From positions 1-64,000 of the forward strand of contig JAEWAK010000017.1 of the NCBI GenBank assembly GCA_023391695.1: a stretch of 64,000 nucleotides of DNA. Direction: 5' to 3'. The stretch's first letter is position 1. The number at the start of each line of letters is the position of its first letter. Below the pieces are notes generated by a model, which was given only the letters and a program-made list of their open reading frames with translations, was not told where the DNA came from and made no database searches. This DNA comes from Bacillota bacterium (GTDB taxonomy: Bacteria; Bacillota; Clostridia; Lachnospirales; Lachnospiraceae). Positions 1 to 7,670 of this stretch are shown piece by piece. The translations under genes and the position numbers were made by a program.

Positions 1-2
1 GA

Positions 3-863
3 CCAACAGGACCGACCGGAGACATCGGACCAACGGGACCGAGCGGAGATACCGGGCCAACAGGATCGACCGGGGATACCGGGCCGATAGGAGCCACTGG
101 GCCAACCGGACCAACCGGAGATACCGGGCCAACAGGACCGACCGGAGCTATCGGACCAACAGGACCGACCGGAGACATCGGGCCAACGGGACCGATAGGA
201 GATACCGGGCCAACGGGACCGATAGGAGATAGCGGACCAACGGGGCCGATCGGGGATACCGGGCCGATAGGACCGACTGGGCCAACCGGAGATACCGGAC
301 CGACCGGAGACATCGGACCAACGGGACCGACCGGGGATACTGGGCCAACCGGGCCAACCGGAGATACCGGACCAACGGGGCCTTCCGGAATAGCCGGACT
401 GTCTGGGCTGTCTGGGGAAACGGGGCCGACCGGACCAGCAGGGACTGCCAATATTACAACTTATGGCTATGTATATGACCTTGCTACGGCCTTAAATGCA
501 ACGGTTACCGGAGGATCAGATATATCGTTCAGTAACAATGGCCAGTTAAGCGGAGTAACACATACCGCGGATACTGCAGCAGTCATTGTTCCAACGACAG
601 GTGCCTACCAGATTGACTATAGTGTTAATATAACGGCAGGACTCAATTCGGCTGTTGCTGTTGCTGTTAACGGTACAGTGGATGCGTCTACTAACGTTGC
701 GGCATTGATAACGGCAGGGGAAATTACAGGAACTGCAATACTGGCACTTACTGCCGGAGATTCACTTACCTTGAGGAATAATTCGGTGACTCCGCTCACA
801 ATGAGTTTATCACCAGGTATAGGAGCACAATTTAATATTATTCTGTTATCATCAGTAGTATAA
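3..863 (+). CDS. collagen-like exosporium/spore-surface protein, BclA type (5' end missing)
   Basis: The frame is open from the first bases of the window, so the N-terminus lies upstream. Codons 1 to about 148 encode an unbroken Gly-X-X tract rich in GPTGPTGDTG and GPIG triplets, which forms a collagen-like triple helix. The last ~138 residues are non-collagenous, starting near TANITTYGYVYDL and ending in LSSVV. This tail is hydrophobic and rich in beta-type residues, like the C1q/TNF-like trimerisation domain of Bacillus and Clostridium BclA proteins. By family knowledge such proteins form hair-like filaments on the exosporium and are O-glycosylated on Thr of the collagen tract. The two glycosyltransferases just downstream, on the other strand, fit that. 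The frame is set by the TAA at 861-863. The full repeat number cannot be known here. Confidence 0.85.
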   Translation, partial: PTGPTGDIGPTGPSGDTGPTGSTGDTGPIGATGPTGPTGDTGPTGPTGAIGPTGPTGDIGPTGPIGDTGPTGPIGDSGPTGPIGDTGPIGPTGPTGDTGPTGDIGPTGPTGDTGPTGPTGDTGPTGPSGIAGLSGLSGETGPTGPAGTANITTYGYVYDLATALNATVTGGSDISFSNNGQLSGVTHTADTAAVIVPTTGAYQIDYSVNITAGLNSAVAVAVNGTVDASTNVAALITAGEITGTAILALTAGDSLTLRNNSVTPLTMSLSPGIGAQFNIILLSSVV

Positions 864-900
864 AAATTAACTTTAAAAAACACTTTATAACCTACCAAGT

Positions 901-938
901 AAGTCTAACTCCCGCTTCTGCAAGCGGGAGTTAGACTT
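901..938. terminator. perfect 17-bp stem-loop after the collagen gene
   Basis: Bases 901-917 pair perfectly with 922-938 around a 4-base loop (CTGC). The stem lies 37 bp after the collagen stop codon. There is only a short T-rich tail (ctttac), so it is a plausible but not classical intrinsic terminator. A related hairpin with similar flanks occurs at 41014-41060. The rest of the gap to 1143 shows no gene. Confidence 0.65.
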
Positions 939-1143
939 AACTTTACAGTGGTGGTCGGGACTTTTACTATAATAGCAGTATGCGGTGCAATAGGTTATAA
1001 GCATGCGGCAAAGCGGAGTGTAAATATTCGCTCTGCCTTATTAAGTTAGTGGTTTTTTAGCATGAACGTAATAATTATTTAGATAAAAAATAAGCTGGCA
1101 GTACCGTTAAGTAACGCCAGCTTATTTATAATTTTTAATTTTA

Positions 1144-2229
1144 TTACACTATTTTTTCTTCAATAAGCCGTAAATTGGTTTTTAGTCTTTCGTCATTCGG
1201 ACTTAATTCGAGTGCCGCATGGGCATGTTTCAGTGCATGGTTATACATGCCAAGCCTGTAAGAACTGATTGCATCCAGGTCGTGAGGCGTATAGTCCCAG
1301 GAATACCCCATATTGACAAAGGTTCTGGATTTCTCGTTTATTTTTAGTGCTTCTTCTGACATGAAAAAAGCCATAGGCCAATCCGCCAACAGATAGGCCA
1401 TCTTTGCGCACTCGACATAGGGATCACGCATGGCCGGCGCTTCTGCAATTGCTTTAAAGTACCAGCTGTATGCCTGTTTTATATTTTTCAGCTGATAATA
1501 AGATTTTGCAATCCATCTCATGGAAGCACAGCGCTCCTCGTTCCAGACTGCAGTGGGCAGGTTAAGATACTGTTTTAATGTATCGATACATTTCTGCCAC
1601 ATTCCTTTGTACATATATTCCCTGCCAAGATAGTAAGCGGCGCGGCTTCCCGTCGGATCTTCTTTTACTGCAAGTTCCAACAGGGGAAGGTAGGAGCCTC
1701 TGGATTTTGTGTTGTCAGGATAGTGGTTGAGTACCATACCGTCTATATAAACTGTTTTTTGTGGTTCTTTGCCCAAATAGCTGAGCCACTCGTGAACGGG
1801 ATGGCGCCATTTGAAATCGTGCCGGGAATGCACTTTGGAATAGTACATTTGAACATCGGGTGAACCGTCCGGCTTCAAGCTCCAGTTGTAAATGTATTTT
1901 CCGGATTTTGCATCCGGTGCCCAGGCCTGTTCCAACCGGCTTCTCCAACCTTTCTCAAATACTTCGTCCAGGTCTGTGCAGACACATATATCTATGTCCT
2001 CAGGGACATGGTCAAGTGATATATTACGGGCAACATCAAACCGCCAGGGCTCTACGCGGTCAACATAAACCAGAGCACCTTTGGCTCTCAGTTTTTCAGC
2101 TGTACCGTCGCTGGAACCCGTATCTGTTACCACAACAAGATCAGCCTCACACATGGAATCCATCCACCGGTCTACAAATTTCTCTTCGTTTTTACAGATT
2201 GCATAGACACAGATTTTATATTTATTCAT
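1144..2229 (-). CDS. family 2 glycosyltransferase with C-terminal TPR-like helices
   Basis: A 361-residue protein with a GT-A fold. It opens with KICVYAICKNEEKFVDRW, then DTGSSDGT (nucleotide-sugar binding) and CTDLDEVFEKGW, whose DxD-like D-L-D is the metal site around residue 88. Residues ~185-355 are helical repeats resembling TPRs (for example YYLGREYMYKGMWQKCIDTLKQYL). It overlaps the 3' end of the upstream paralogue by 8 bp, so the two are probably translationally coupled. The likely role is adding a sugar to a protein. Because the pair sits tail-to-tail with a collagen-like spore protein, that protein is the obvious candidate substrate, though this is inference. No signal peptide is visible, so it should act in the cytosol, as expected for glycosylation of mother-cell exosporium proteins. 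Confidence 0.82.
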   Translation of the reverse strand: MNKYKICVYAICKNEEKFVDRWMDSMCEADLVVVTDTGSSDGTAEKLRAKGALVYVDRVEPWRFDVARNISLDHVPEDIDICVCTDLDEVFEKGWRSRLEQAWAPDAKSGKYIYNWSLKPDGSPDVQMYYSKVHSRHDFKWRHPVHEWLSYLGKEPQKTVYIDGMVLNHYPDNTKSRGSYLPLLELAVKEDPTGSRAAYYLGREYMYKGMWQKCIDTLKQYLNLPTAVWNEERCASMRWIAKSYYQLKNIKQAYSWYFKAIAEAPAMRDPYVECAKMAYLLADWPMAFFMSEEALKINEKSRTFVNMGYSWDYTPHDLDAISSYRLGMYNHALKHAHAALELSPNDERLKTNLRLIEEKIV

Positions 2230-3340
2230 GGCCGGAACCTGCTTTCTTATTCATTTTTAATTCAATTAACTCCAGATTCTTTTTCAGCCGGACATCGTCC
2301 GGCATCATCCGGCAGGCTGTAAGTGCATTTTGATAAGCCATATTATACAGTTCCAGCCGATAACAGGAGATTGCCCTAAGGTCATATAATTCATATCCCC
2401 AGGCCTCGGGTTCCAGGAGGTAACTGCCTGTCTTATCCTCGATATCCAGAGCTTTTTCAGTCATCAGAAATACAAGCGGCCAGTCATTTTCCAGATAACC
2501 CAGTCTGGCCATGTAAAGGTATGGCTCCCGGATATGGGAACACTCTGCAATCGCTTTGTAAAGCCATAATTTTGCCTGTTTAAAATCACCTTTCGACTGA
2601 TAACTTTTTGCTATAAACCGCATGGATGCGCTGCGTTCTTCATCCCATGCTGCCGAAGGAAGGCTTAGGTGACGCTTAAGTTCGGCGATACATTTATCAT
2701 GCTGGCCGTGATACATATATTCCCTGCCCAGCCAGAAAGATGTCCTGTCGTCCTGGGGGTTTTCCCTGGCGGAAAGTTCCAAAAGGGGAAGATACTGTGT
2801 TCTTGGTTTTGAAAGGTCGGGGTGGTGATTGAGCATCATACCAGGGACAAATACAATCGATTCCGGATCTTTACCACTGTACTCCAGTATCTCATGAACA
2901 GGGTGGCTCCATCGGAATCCGTGCCGTCTGTGAATCTTTTCCATAGTAAATTGTTTTTTCGGTGTCCCGTCAGCATGATAGCTCCAGGTAAAAAGGTAGC
3001 GCGCCCGGGTATGTTCCGGATTCCAGGCTGCTTCCAGTTTTTCACGCCAGCCCTTTTCGAAAACTTCATCCACGTCATTCGACACACAAATATCGACATC
3101 TTCGGGAATGTGGTCCATTGCAATGTTGCGTGCGGTATCAAACCGCCAGGGAACTATGGATTCGGAGTAGACAACAGCTCCTCTGGCCCGCAGCTTTTCA
3201 ATCGTATTGTCCGTTGAACCCGTATCCGTTACTACAACCATATCGGCCTCTTTAACGGCGTCCATCCAGCGGTCTATAAAATTTTCTTCATTCTTGCATA
3301 TTGCGTAAACGCAAATATTATATTTACCCACTAACATCAT
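2222..3340 (-). CDS. family 2 glycosyltransferase with TPR-like helices (paralogue)
   Basis: A 372-residue paralogue of the next gene, colinear over the whole length. It has ICVYAICKNEENF, DTGSTDNT, CVSNDVDEVFEKGW, HPVHEILEYSGK and the same C-terminal repeat region (FWLGREYMYHGQHDKCIAELKRHL). The metal-binding segment reads N-D-V-D-E. Start choice: the SD GAGGA touches the two upstream ATG codons at 3340 and 3337. A GTG at 3331 lies 9 nt after the SD and aligns exactly with the Met of the paralogue, so the true start may be 3331. Two tandem, diverged copies suggest that they add successive or different sugars. Substrate is inferred from the neighbouring collagen-like gene only. Confidence 0.82.
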   Translation of the reverse strand: MMLVGKYNICVYAICKNEENFIDRWMDAVKEADMVVVTDTGSTDNTIEKLRARGAVVYSESIVPWRFDTARNIAMDHIPEDVDICVSNDVDEVFEKGWREKLEAAWNPEHTRARYLFTWSYHADGTPKKQFTMEKIHRRHGFRWSHPVHEILEYSGKDPESIVFVPGMMLNHHPDLSKPRTQYLPLLELSARENPQDDRTSFWLGREYMYHGQHDKCIAELKRHLSLPSAAWDEERSASMRFIAKSYQSKGDFKQAKLWLYKAIAECSHIREPYLYMARLGYLENDWPLVFLMTEKALDIEDKTGSYLLEPEAWGYELYDLRAISCYRLELYNMAYQNALTACRMMPDDVRLKKNLELIELKMNKKAGSGHE

Positions 3341-3801
3341 TCCTCAAAAGTTATATTTTTTTATAATAAAATTCACCGTTTATTTTATACTTGATTGTTT
3401 TACTAACACGGAGATATATTATAAAAATGAAAAAGATTAATTAATCTTAATACACGAATAAACGTATATTATTATATTCTATGTTACAGATATGGATTGG
3501 TTGCAATGATATGGGCAGATACAGGCTTTGGTTTGCTGGCTGTAAGTGATTGGCTTTGGCAATATTCCGATCAGGATTCCAAAATATAACACTCTTTTGA
3601 AATCCTGTTGTCAATGAGAAATATTTTTCATAAGCCTTAAAAGAGTACTGTTTAAAGAGCGGATATGATTTAAACACAATATGAAACGGATCAAAACCAG
3701 ACTTAATAGAAAAATAGATGGGGGTTCTCTATATAAGATGCAGCACATAACTGCAGCGTTATCCGGAACCCCCCAAATTTTAAAATGCCGTTTGTTCAGA
3801 T
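3341..3801. other. intergenic region with a minus-strand terminator-like hairpin
   Basis: No convincing gene. Minus strand: GGGGGTTC (from 3773) pairs with GAACCCCC (to 3720) over a ~38-nt insert and is followed by atctaTTTTT. This would end transcription of the FMN-binding protein gene upstream of it. The remaining AT-rich stretch at 3350-3440 probably holds the glycosyltransferase promoter, but I cannot place it firmly. Confidence 0.45.
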
Positions 3802-4170
3802 TTACAGAGTTTGTTTTGCAGAAGTAACCGTAATTTGCAATAATCTGCTGAGAAAAGGGTATTTTTCTTTCATCCTGTTATATACAGTGCCGGATTCAAT
3901 AAATTCGGCGGTACCTTCAACTAGAAAACCGGTACCCATATTTCGGTATCCCATTACTTCTTTACTGCCAAGAGTTAATTTAACATTGCTATTTTGTTCA
4001 ACATTCTTTTGGGTTCTTCGCATACCGGCAGCGGGAATAAGGATTTTTCCATCCTCAATAACAAGATAAGAATTCCATGTATTGACCACATGTACTCCGC
4101 TGTCACCAGATGATACAATAGAGACAACGCCTTCATGAGTCAGTATTTCATAAAATTTTTCATTTAGCAT
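3802..4170 (-). CDS. pyridoxamine 5'-phosphate oxidase-like FMN-binding protein
   Basis: A 122-residue single-domain protein with the split-barrel pattern of the PNPOx-like superfamily. It has an N-terminal helix (MLNEKFYEILTHEGVVSIVSS), strands around HVVNTWNSYLVIEDGKILIPA, the R-R-T-Q-K-N-V segment that contacts the flavin phosphate in relatives, and a G-TGFLVEGTAEFIESG hairpin. Such proteins bind FMN (or F420 or heme) and act as small oxidoreductases; the substrate is unknown. It diverges from a MocR/PdxR regulator across a 116-bp gap. That pairing is common for PNPOx-like genes and suggests that the regulator controls it. SD AGGAGGA lies 8 nt before the ATG. It probably ends at the hairpin around 3720-3773. 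Confidence 0.8.
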   Translation of the reverse strand: MLNEKFYEILTHEGVVSIVSSGDSGVHVVNTWNSYLVIEDGKILIPAAGMRRTQKNVEQNSNVKLTLGSKEVMGYRNMGTGFLVEGTAEFIESGTVYNRMKEKYPFLSRLLQITVTSAKQTL

Positions 4171-4191
4171 AAATTATTCCTCCTATATTTG

Positions 4192-4226
4192 TTGACATAT
4201 TGACGGGTTGATGAGAGTATTATAAT
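4192..4226 (+). promoter_or_regulatory. divergent promoter with three contiguous 8-bp direct repeats
   Basis: Three back-to-back 8-mers, TTGACATA (4192), TTGACGGG (4200) and TTGATGAG (4208), share TTGAY. They run straight into TATAAT at 4221-4226. TTGACG to TATAAT gives a 15-bp spacer. The TATTATAATG block also reads as a -10 on the minus strand. MocR-type regulators are known to bind direct repeats in such divergent gaps, so these are candidate operator half-sites (inference). Confidence 0.5.
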
Positions 4227-4286
4227 GTGAAACTGGATATATTAAAATAGCCAATTTTAAATATTTTATAGGATACAGTTGGAGGG

Positions 4287-5711
4287 ATGAATTTGATAAC
4301 ACTGAATAATAATGCAGGTATACCCTTATATATGCAGATCTACGAACAGATCAAAGAAGAGATTATTACAGGTGCACTGCCGGTAGGTTCAAAACTACCG
4401 TCCACACGGCAGCTTTCAGATACCTTGTCAGTTGGCAGGAACACGGTGGAAAATGCGTATCTGCAGTTAGCCTCGGAAGGTTACGTAGAAAGCAGAGTTG
4501 GAAGCGGTTTTGTTGTGCAGGATATCCACAATATGTTTTCTTTTCCGGATGAAATAAATATAAATAAAGTTTCGGTTGAGCCGGTAAAAGAGACAGAGAT
4601 TTCAACAGGGATTTATCCATACCATTTTGAATACGGACATTTAAGTTCCCAGGACTTTCCGCTTGGTATATGGAAAAAGATTTCAAACAAAGCGATAGCA
4701 GCTATCACAGCGGATGACATGACAATGTACCGGGACCGGAAGGGTGAACCGGAGTTAAGAAATGAACTGAAAGATTATCTGAGAAAATCGAGAGGCGTAT
4801 TATGCAGTGAAGATCAGATTATTCTTTGCTCCGGATTTGAATACACTCTGTCTTTGCTAAGCCAATTACTGCAGAAGTCTTTTGAACGGATTGGTTTGGA
4901 GGAACCGGGTTATATGGGGGCAAGAAAAATATTTCAAAATAATGGATTAGAAGTTGTTCCAATTGGAGTTCAGAAGGATGGATTAAATATAAAAGAGCTG
5001 GAATCCTCCCCGGTCAGAGCCGTCTATGCGACACCTTCCCACCAGTTCCCAACCGGTGGGGTAATGCCGATACAAAAAAGGTTACGCTTACTGGATTGGG
5101 CAAAACGGAATAACGGAATCGTGATTGAAGATGATTATGACAGTGAATTACGCTATAATACCAGGCCCATACCATCCATTAGCAGTATAGCCGAAAGCGA
5201 AAATGTCATATATATAGGAACATTTTCCAAAGCGCTGTCTCCCAGTTTGCGTATAAGCTATATGGTATTACCCGAAAAGTGGATGATATGCTATGATGAA
5301 GATTTTAAAAGGTATCAGACCCCGGTTTCATTATTGCAGCAGCGGATTCTTCAGCAATTTATTCATGCCGGGTATTGGGAAAGACATCTTCGCAAGATAT
5401 GTAAAGCGAATAAGAAAAAACACGATATACTGATTCGCACAATTCAGGAGCAATTAGGTGACGGAGTAATTATACATGGCAGGAATGCCGGTCTGCATAT
5501 TTTACTGGAATCAACCCGGGGTTTAACAGAAGAGGATATGATAGAGAAAGCAAAATCGTACGGTGTATTGGTTTACCCGGTATCCGTGTTCTGGTCTGAT
5601 GTTAATCATTATTCTGGTAACATGGTATTGTTAGGCTTTGGAAATATATCAGAGACAGACATTGTTGAGGGGATAAAACAGCTTGCAAGGGCATGGCAGA
5701 TTGTAAAATGA
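4287..5711 (+). CDS. MocR/PdxR-family regulator (GntR HTH fused to aminotransferase fold)
   Basis: A 474-residue protein. The N-terminal winged HTH of the GntR type covers residues ~1-80 (GIPLYMQIYEQIKEEIITGALPVGSKLPSTRQLS then VGRNTVENAYLQL). It is followed by a linker and a fold-type I PLP-dependent aminotransferase-like domain (~110-470) with EDDYDSELR and the Schiff-base region GTFSKALSP, where Lys in FSKAL is the PLP lysine. Family members sense PLP or amino compounds and regulate vitamin B6 or GABA-type genes. SD GGAGGG abuts the ATG at 4287, while an in-frame TTG at 4293 has better spacing, so the start may be 4293. The divergent neighbour is a PNPOx-like protein, which supports a link to B6 or flavin chemistry. 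Confidence 0.88.
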   Translation: MNLITLNNNAGIPLYMQIYEQIKEEIITGALPVGSKLPSTRQLSDTLSVGRNTVENAYLQLASEGYVESRVGSGFVVQDIHNMFSFPDEININKVSVEPVKETEISTGIYPYHFEYGHLSSQDFPLGIWKKISNKAIAAITADDMTMYRDRKGEPELRNELKDYLRKSRGVLCSEDQIILCSGFEYTLSLLSQLLQKSFERIGLEEPGYMGARKIFQNNGLEVVPIGVQKDGLNIKELESSPVRAVYATPSHQFPTGGVMPIQKRLRLLDWAKRNNGIVIEDDYDSELRYNTRPIPSISSIAESENVIYIGTFSKALSPSLRISYMVLPEKWMICYDEDFKRYQTPVSLLQQRILQQFIHAGYWERHLRKICKANKKKHDILIRTIQEQLGDGVIIHGRNAGLHILLESTRGLTEEDMIEKAKSYGVLVYPVSVFWSDVNHYSGNMVLLGFGNISETDIVEGIKQLARAWQIVK

Positions 5712-5803
5712 AAAACAGGATAAAGATAATTAATTTTGCGGCGTTAGGAGTTATTTTCCTGCTTTCTTAATGAGATCTAAAATAGGAAAAGGGGAGATGA
5801 AAT

Positions 5804-5941
5804 ATGGAAGATGAAAAAATAGTTGATTTGTATAGGGAGCCCTCGGAGAGAGCCATTGAGACACATATAAAATACGGCCATTTCTGTAAAAGCATAGCAA
5901 ATAATATTTTATTGAATGAGGAAGATGCGGAGGAGTGTTGA
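5804..5941 (+). pseudogene. truncated ECF sigma-70 factor (region 2 remnant)
   Basis: With a good SD (GGGGAG, 7 nt spacing) an ATG opens a 45-codon frame, MEDEKIVDLYREPSERAIE, ending NILLNEEDAEEC then TGA. This matches the start of sigma region 2 of clostridial ECF sigma factors, where the typical continuation after DAEEC is VNDT. Everything after the stop is missing, so the gene is a 5' stub. The rest of 5712-6096 holds no other gene. Confidence 0.65.
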
Positions 5942-5965
5942 TAGTTCTCATTCTAAAGAAATATT

Positions 5966-6035
5966 ATGTGGGTAAATAACCGAATAGATTTTAAATGAAG
6001 GCATTTCGTTAAAAACTCCGGTTATTTATCCACAT
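5966..6035. repeat. 17-bp inverted repeat between the sigma remnant and the amidohydrolase
   Basis: ATGTGGGTAAATAACCG at 5966-5982 and CGGTTATTTATCCACAT at 6019-6035 pair with a single G-T wobble across a 36-nt loop. There is no T-run on the + strand. It may serve as a transcription end for the minus-strand amidohydrolase or be a leftover repeat. Confidence 0.5.
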
Positions 6036-6096
6036 TGGATTGAATCAAAGGATGGTATAAGCTTTCATCATATCACACGAATAGAGAGTATTTATA

Positions 6097-7284
6097 TTAA
6101 GAATCAACCGAAAATATGCCGCTGCTGCCGGCGGCTTCTACCGGTTTTCCGTCAATAAAAGTCTTTACCACGTTGGTAAGGGAATCAAATATTTCACCGT
6201 CTGCCAATACAATATCCGCATCTTTACCTATGGCCAGAGAACCGACCCTGTCTTCGATGCCGATATGCTTTGCCGGATTGATGGTAATGGCCTTTAATGC
6301 TTCAAAGGGTTCCATACCGGATTTAACCGCAAGGCCGGCACAAAGTGCCAGATACTGCTGGGGAATAACGGGGCTGTCGGTGATGATGGAAACGGAAAGT
6401 CCTGCTTTTGCCAGTATACCGGGGGTAGTAAAGGTTTTGTTCCTGACCTCATATTTTGTAGCATGGCCAAGGGAGGGGCCGACGGCAACCGGAATATTTT
6501 CCTTTGCCAGTTCCTCTGCAATCAGATGCCCCTCCGTGCAATGCTCCAGAGTCAGTTTTACATTGAATTCTTTTGCAATACGGATCGCGGTAAAGATATC
6601 ATCCGCTCTGTGGGCGTGTGCTTTTAATGGAATTTCACGGTTTAATACGGGAAGAAGTGCTTCCAATTTCATATTAAAGGCCGGTTTCTTAGAAAAATCG
6701 TTTCCGGCAAATTTAAGTTTATCTCGGTATTCCATTGCCTGAAACAGCATTTCGCGAAGTTTGGCGGCAGTTGACATTCGGGAATAATTATTTTTATCCT
6801 TGTAAACGCGTTTTGGATTTTCGCCGAAGGCACACTTCATGGCAATCTTTTCTTTGATAATCATATTGTCGATCCGTAATCCACTTAACTTGATGGCAGC
6901 AAAGGTACCGCCCAGTACGTTGGAGCTTCCGGGACCCGTGGCGACGCTGGTTACGCCTCCTAAAGCAGCCTGCAAAAGAGTTTCATCCATGGGATTGATA
7001 GCATCAATGGCGCGAAGATGGGGCGTCATAATATCGTTCATTTCATTATAATCTTTGCCTTCAAAACCGATGCCGTAACCGTCAAGGCCGATATGGGAAT
7101 GGGCATCTACAAGGCCGGGATAGACAGAAAGGCCTGCAGCATCCACTGCTGTCATCCCTTCTTCCGTACGGATATCCGGCTGTATCTTTATAATCTTACC
7201 GTCTACAGCCAGAATATCTGCTATGTAAGGCGCGGCATTAACGGCATCATGAATAAGTCCGCCCTTAATCAATAAAGCTTTCAT
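6097..7284 (-). CDS. amidohydrolase family protein (imidazolonepropionase/dihydroorotase-like)
   Basis: A 395-residue metal-dependent hydrolase with the subtype I amidohydrolase metal set. It has the HxH pair in YPGLVDAHSHIG (His62, His64), the third site in KAHAHRADD (His223/225), LEHCTEGH (His248) and the conserved Asp in IITDSPVIP (Asp303). The N-terminal MKALLIKGGLIHDAV and C-terminal VGSLAIGKDADIVLADGE form the small composite beta-sandwich typical of the family. It hydrolyses C-N bonds in cyclic amides, imidazolones or dipeptides; the substrate cannot be told from sequence. No signal peptide, so it is cytosolic. SD AGGAG lies 10 nt before the ATG. It stands alone with no recognisable pathway partner. 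Confidence 0.85.
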   Translation of the reverse strand: MKALLIKGGLIHDAVNAAPYIADILAVDGKIIKIQPDIRTEEGMTAVDAAGLSVYPGLVDAHSHIGLDGYGIGFEGKDYNEMNDIMTPHLRAIDAINPMDETLLQAALGGVTSVATGPGSSNVLGGTFAAIKLSGLRIDNMIIKEKIAMKCAFGENPKRVYKDKNNYSRMSTAAKLREMLFQAMEYRDKLKFAGNDFSKKPAFNMKLEALLPVLNREIPLKAHAHRADDIFTAIRIAKEFNVKLTLEHCTEGHLIAEELAKENIPVAVGPSLGHATKYEVRNKTFTTPGILAKAGLSVSIITDSPVIPQQYLALCAGLAVKSGMEPFEALKAITINPAKHIGIEDRVGSLAIGKDADIVLADGEIFDSLTNVVKTFIDGKPVEAAGSSGIFSVDS

Positions 7285-7393
7285 ATAAATAATTTCTCCT
7301 TTATATTACTATATATTTATAATATATAGTAATACTTTCGGCAAATGAAGTCAAATGGCTGAACGAATGAATGTCAACTAGTTGTTACACTAC

Positions 7394-7553
7394 AGCGTGT
7401 TTGAAAAATCATTGCACCGAACGGAACGCTCCACTTTGCGGCATGCTATGCCACAATTTTGGGAATGTAACCCCGCTGCGCACCCAAAACAAGTTTCTTG
7501 CCTCCCGCAAAGTGGAAGCATCCAGTCCGGCACAAGCATTTTTCAAACACACT
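7394..7553. repeat. ~160-bp imperfect palindromic element
   Basis: The arms AGCGTGTTTGAAAAAT (7394-7409) and ATTTTTCAAACACACT (7538-7553) start an inverted repeat. It continues inward through CCACTTTGCGG opposite CCGCAAAGTGG and TTTTGGG opposite CCCAAAA, so nearly the whole 160 bp can fold into one long hairpin. There is no credible gene on either strand and no clear target-site duplication. It resembles a miniature palindromic repeat (MITE or REP type). The rest of 7285-7670 shows nothing else. Confidence 0.65.
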
Positions 7554-7670
7554 TTGGCGGTATTAGAAAAAAAGTTAAAGGAAACGGTACCGCGGCAATG
7601 CCTTATATAGACAATCCACCCTAATATGCATAGTATGTCAATGAAATGATTAATTATATCAATTCAACAA

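Noticed and set aside
3..450. Regular ~9-base repeats that could be mistaken for a CRISPR array or satellite DNA
   Set aside because: They are Gly-X-X codons of a collagen tract in one open frame; there are no spacers.
3447..3677. A 76-codon minus-strand frame in the gap after the glycosyltransferases
   Set aside because: No SD, composition typical of AT-rich noise, no recognisable motif.
4192..4226. TTGACA at 4192 paired with TATAAT at 4221 as a standard promoter
   Set aside because: The spacer would be 23 bp; TTGACG at 4200 with a 15-bp spacer is less bad, so the exact -35 is left open.
6116..6742. A 208-codon frame on the + strand
   Set aside because: It lies wholly opposite the amidohydrolase gene, has no SD and no family-like motifs; it is a mirror of biased codon use.
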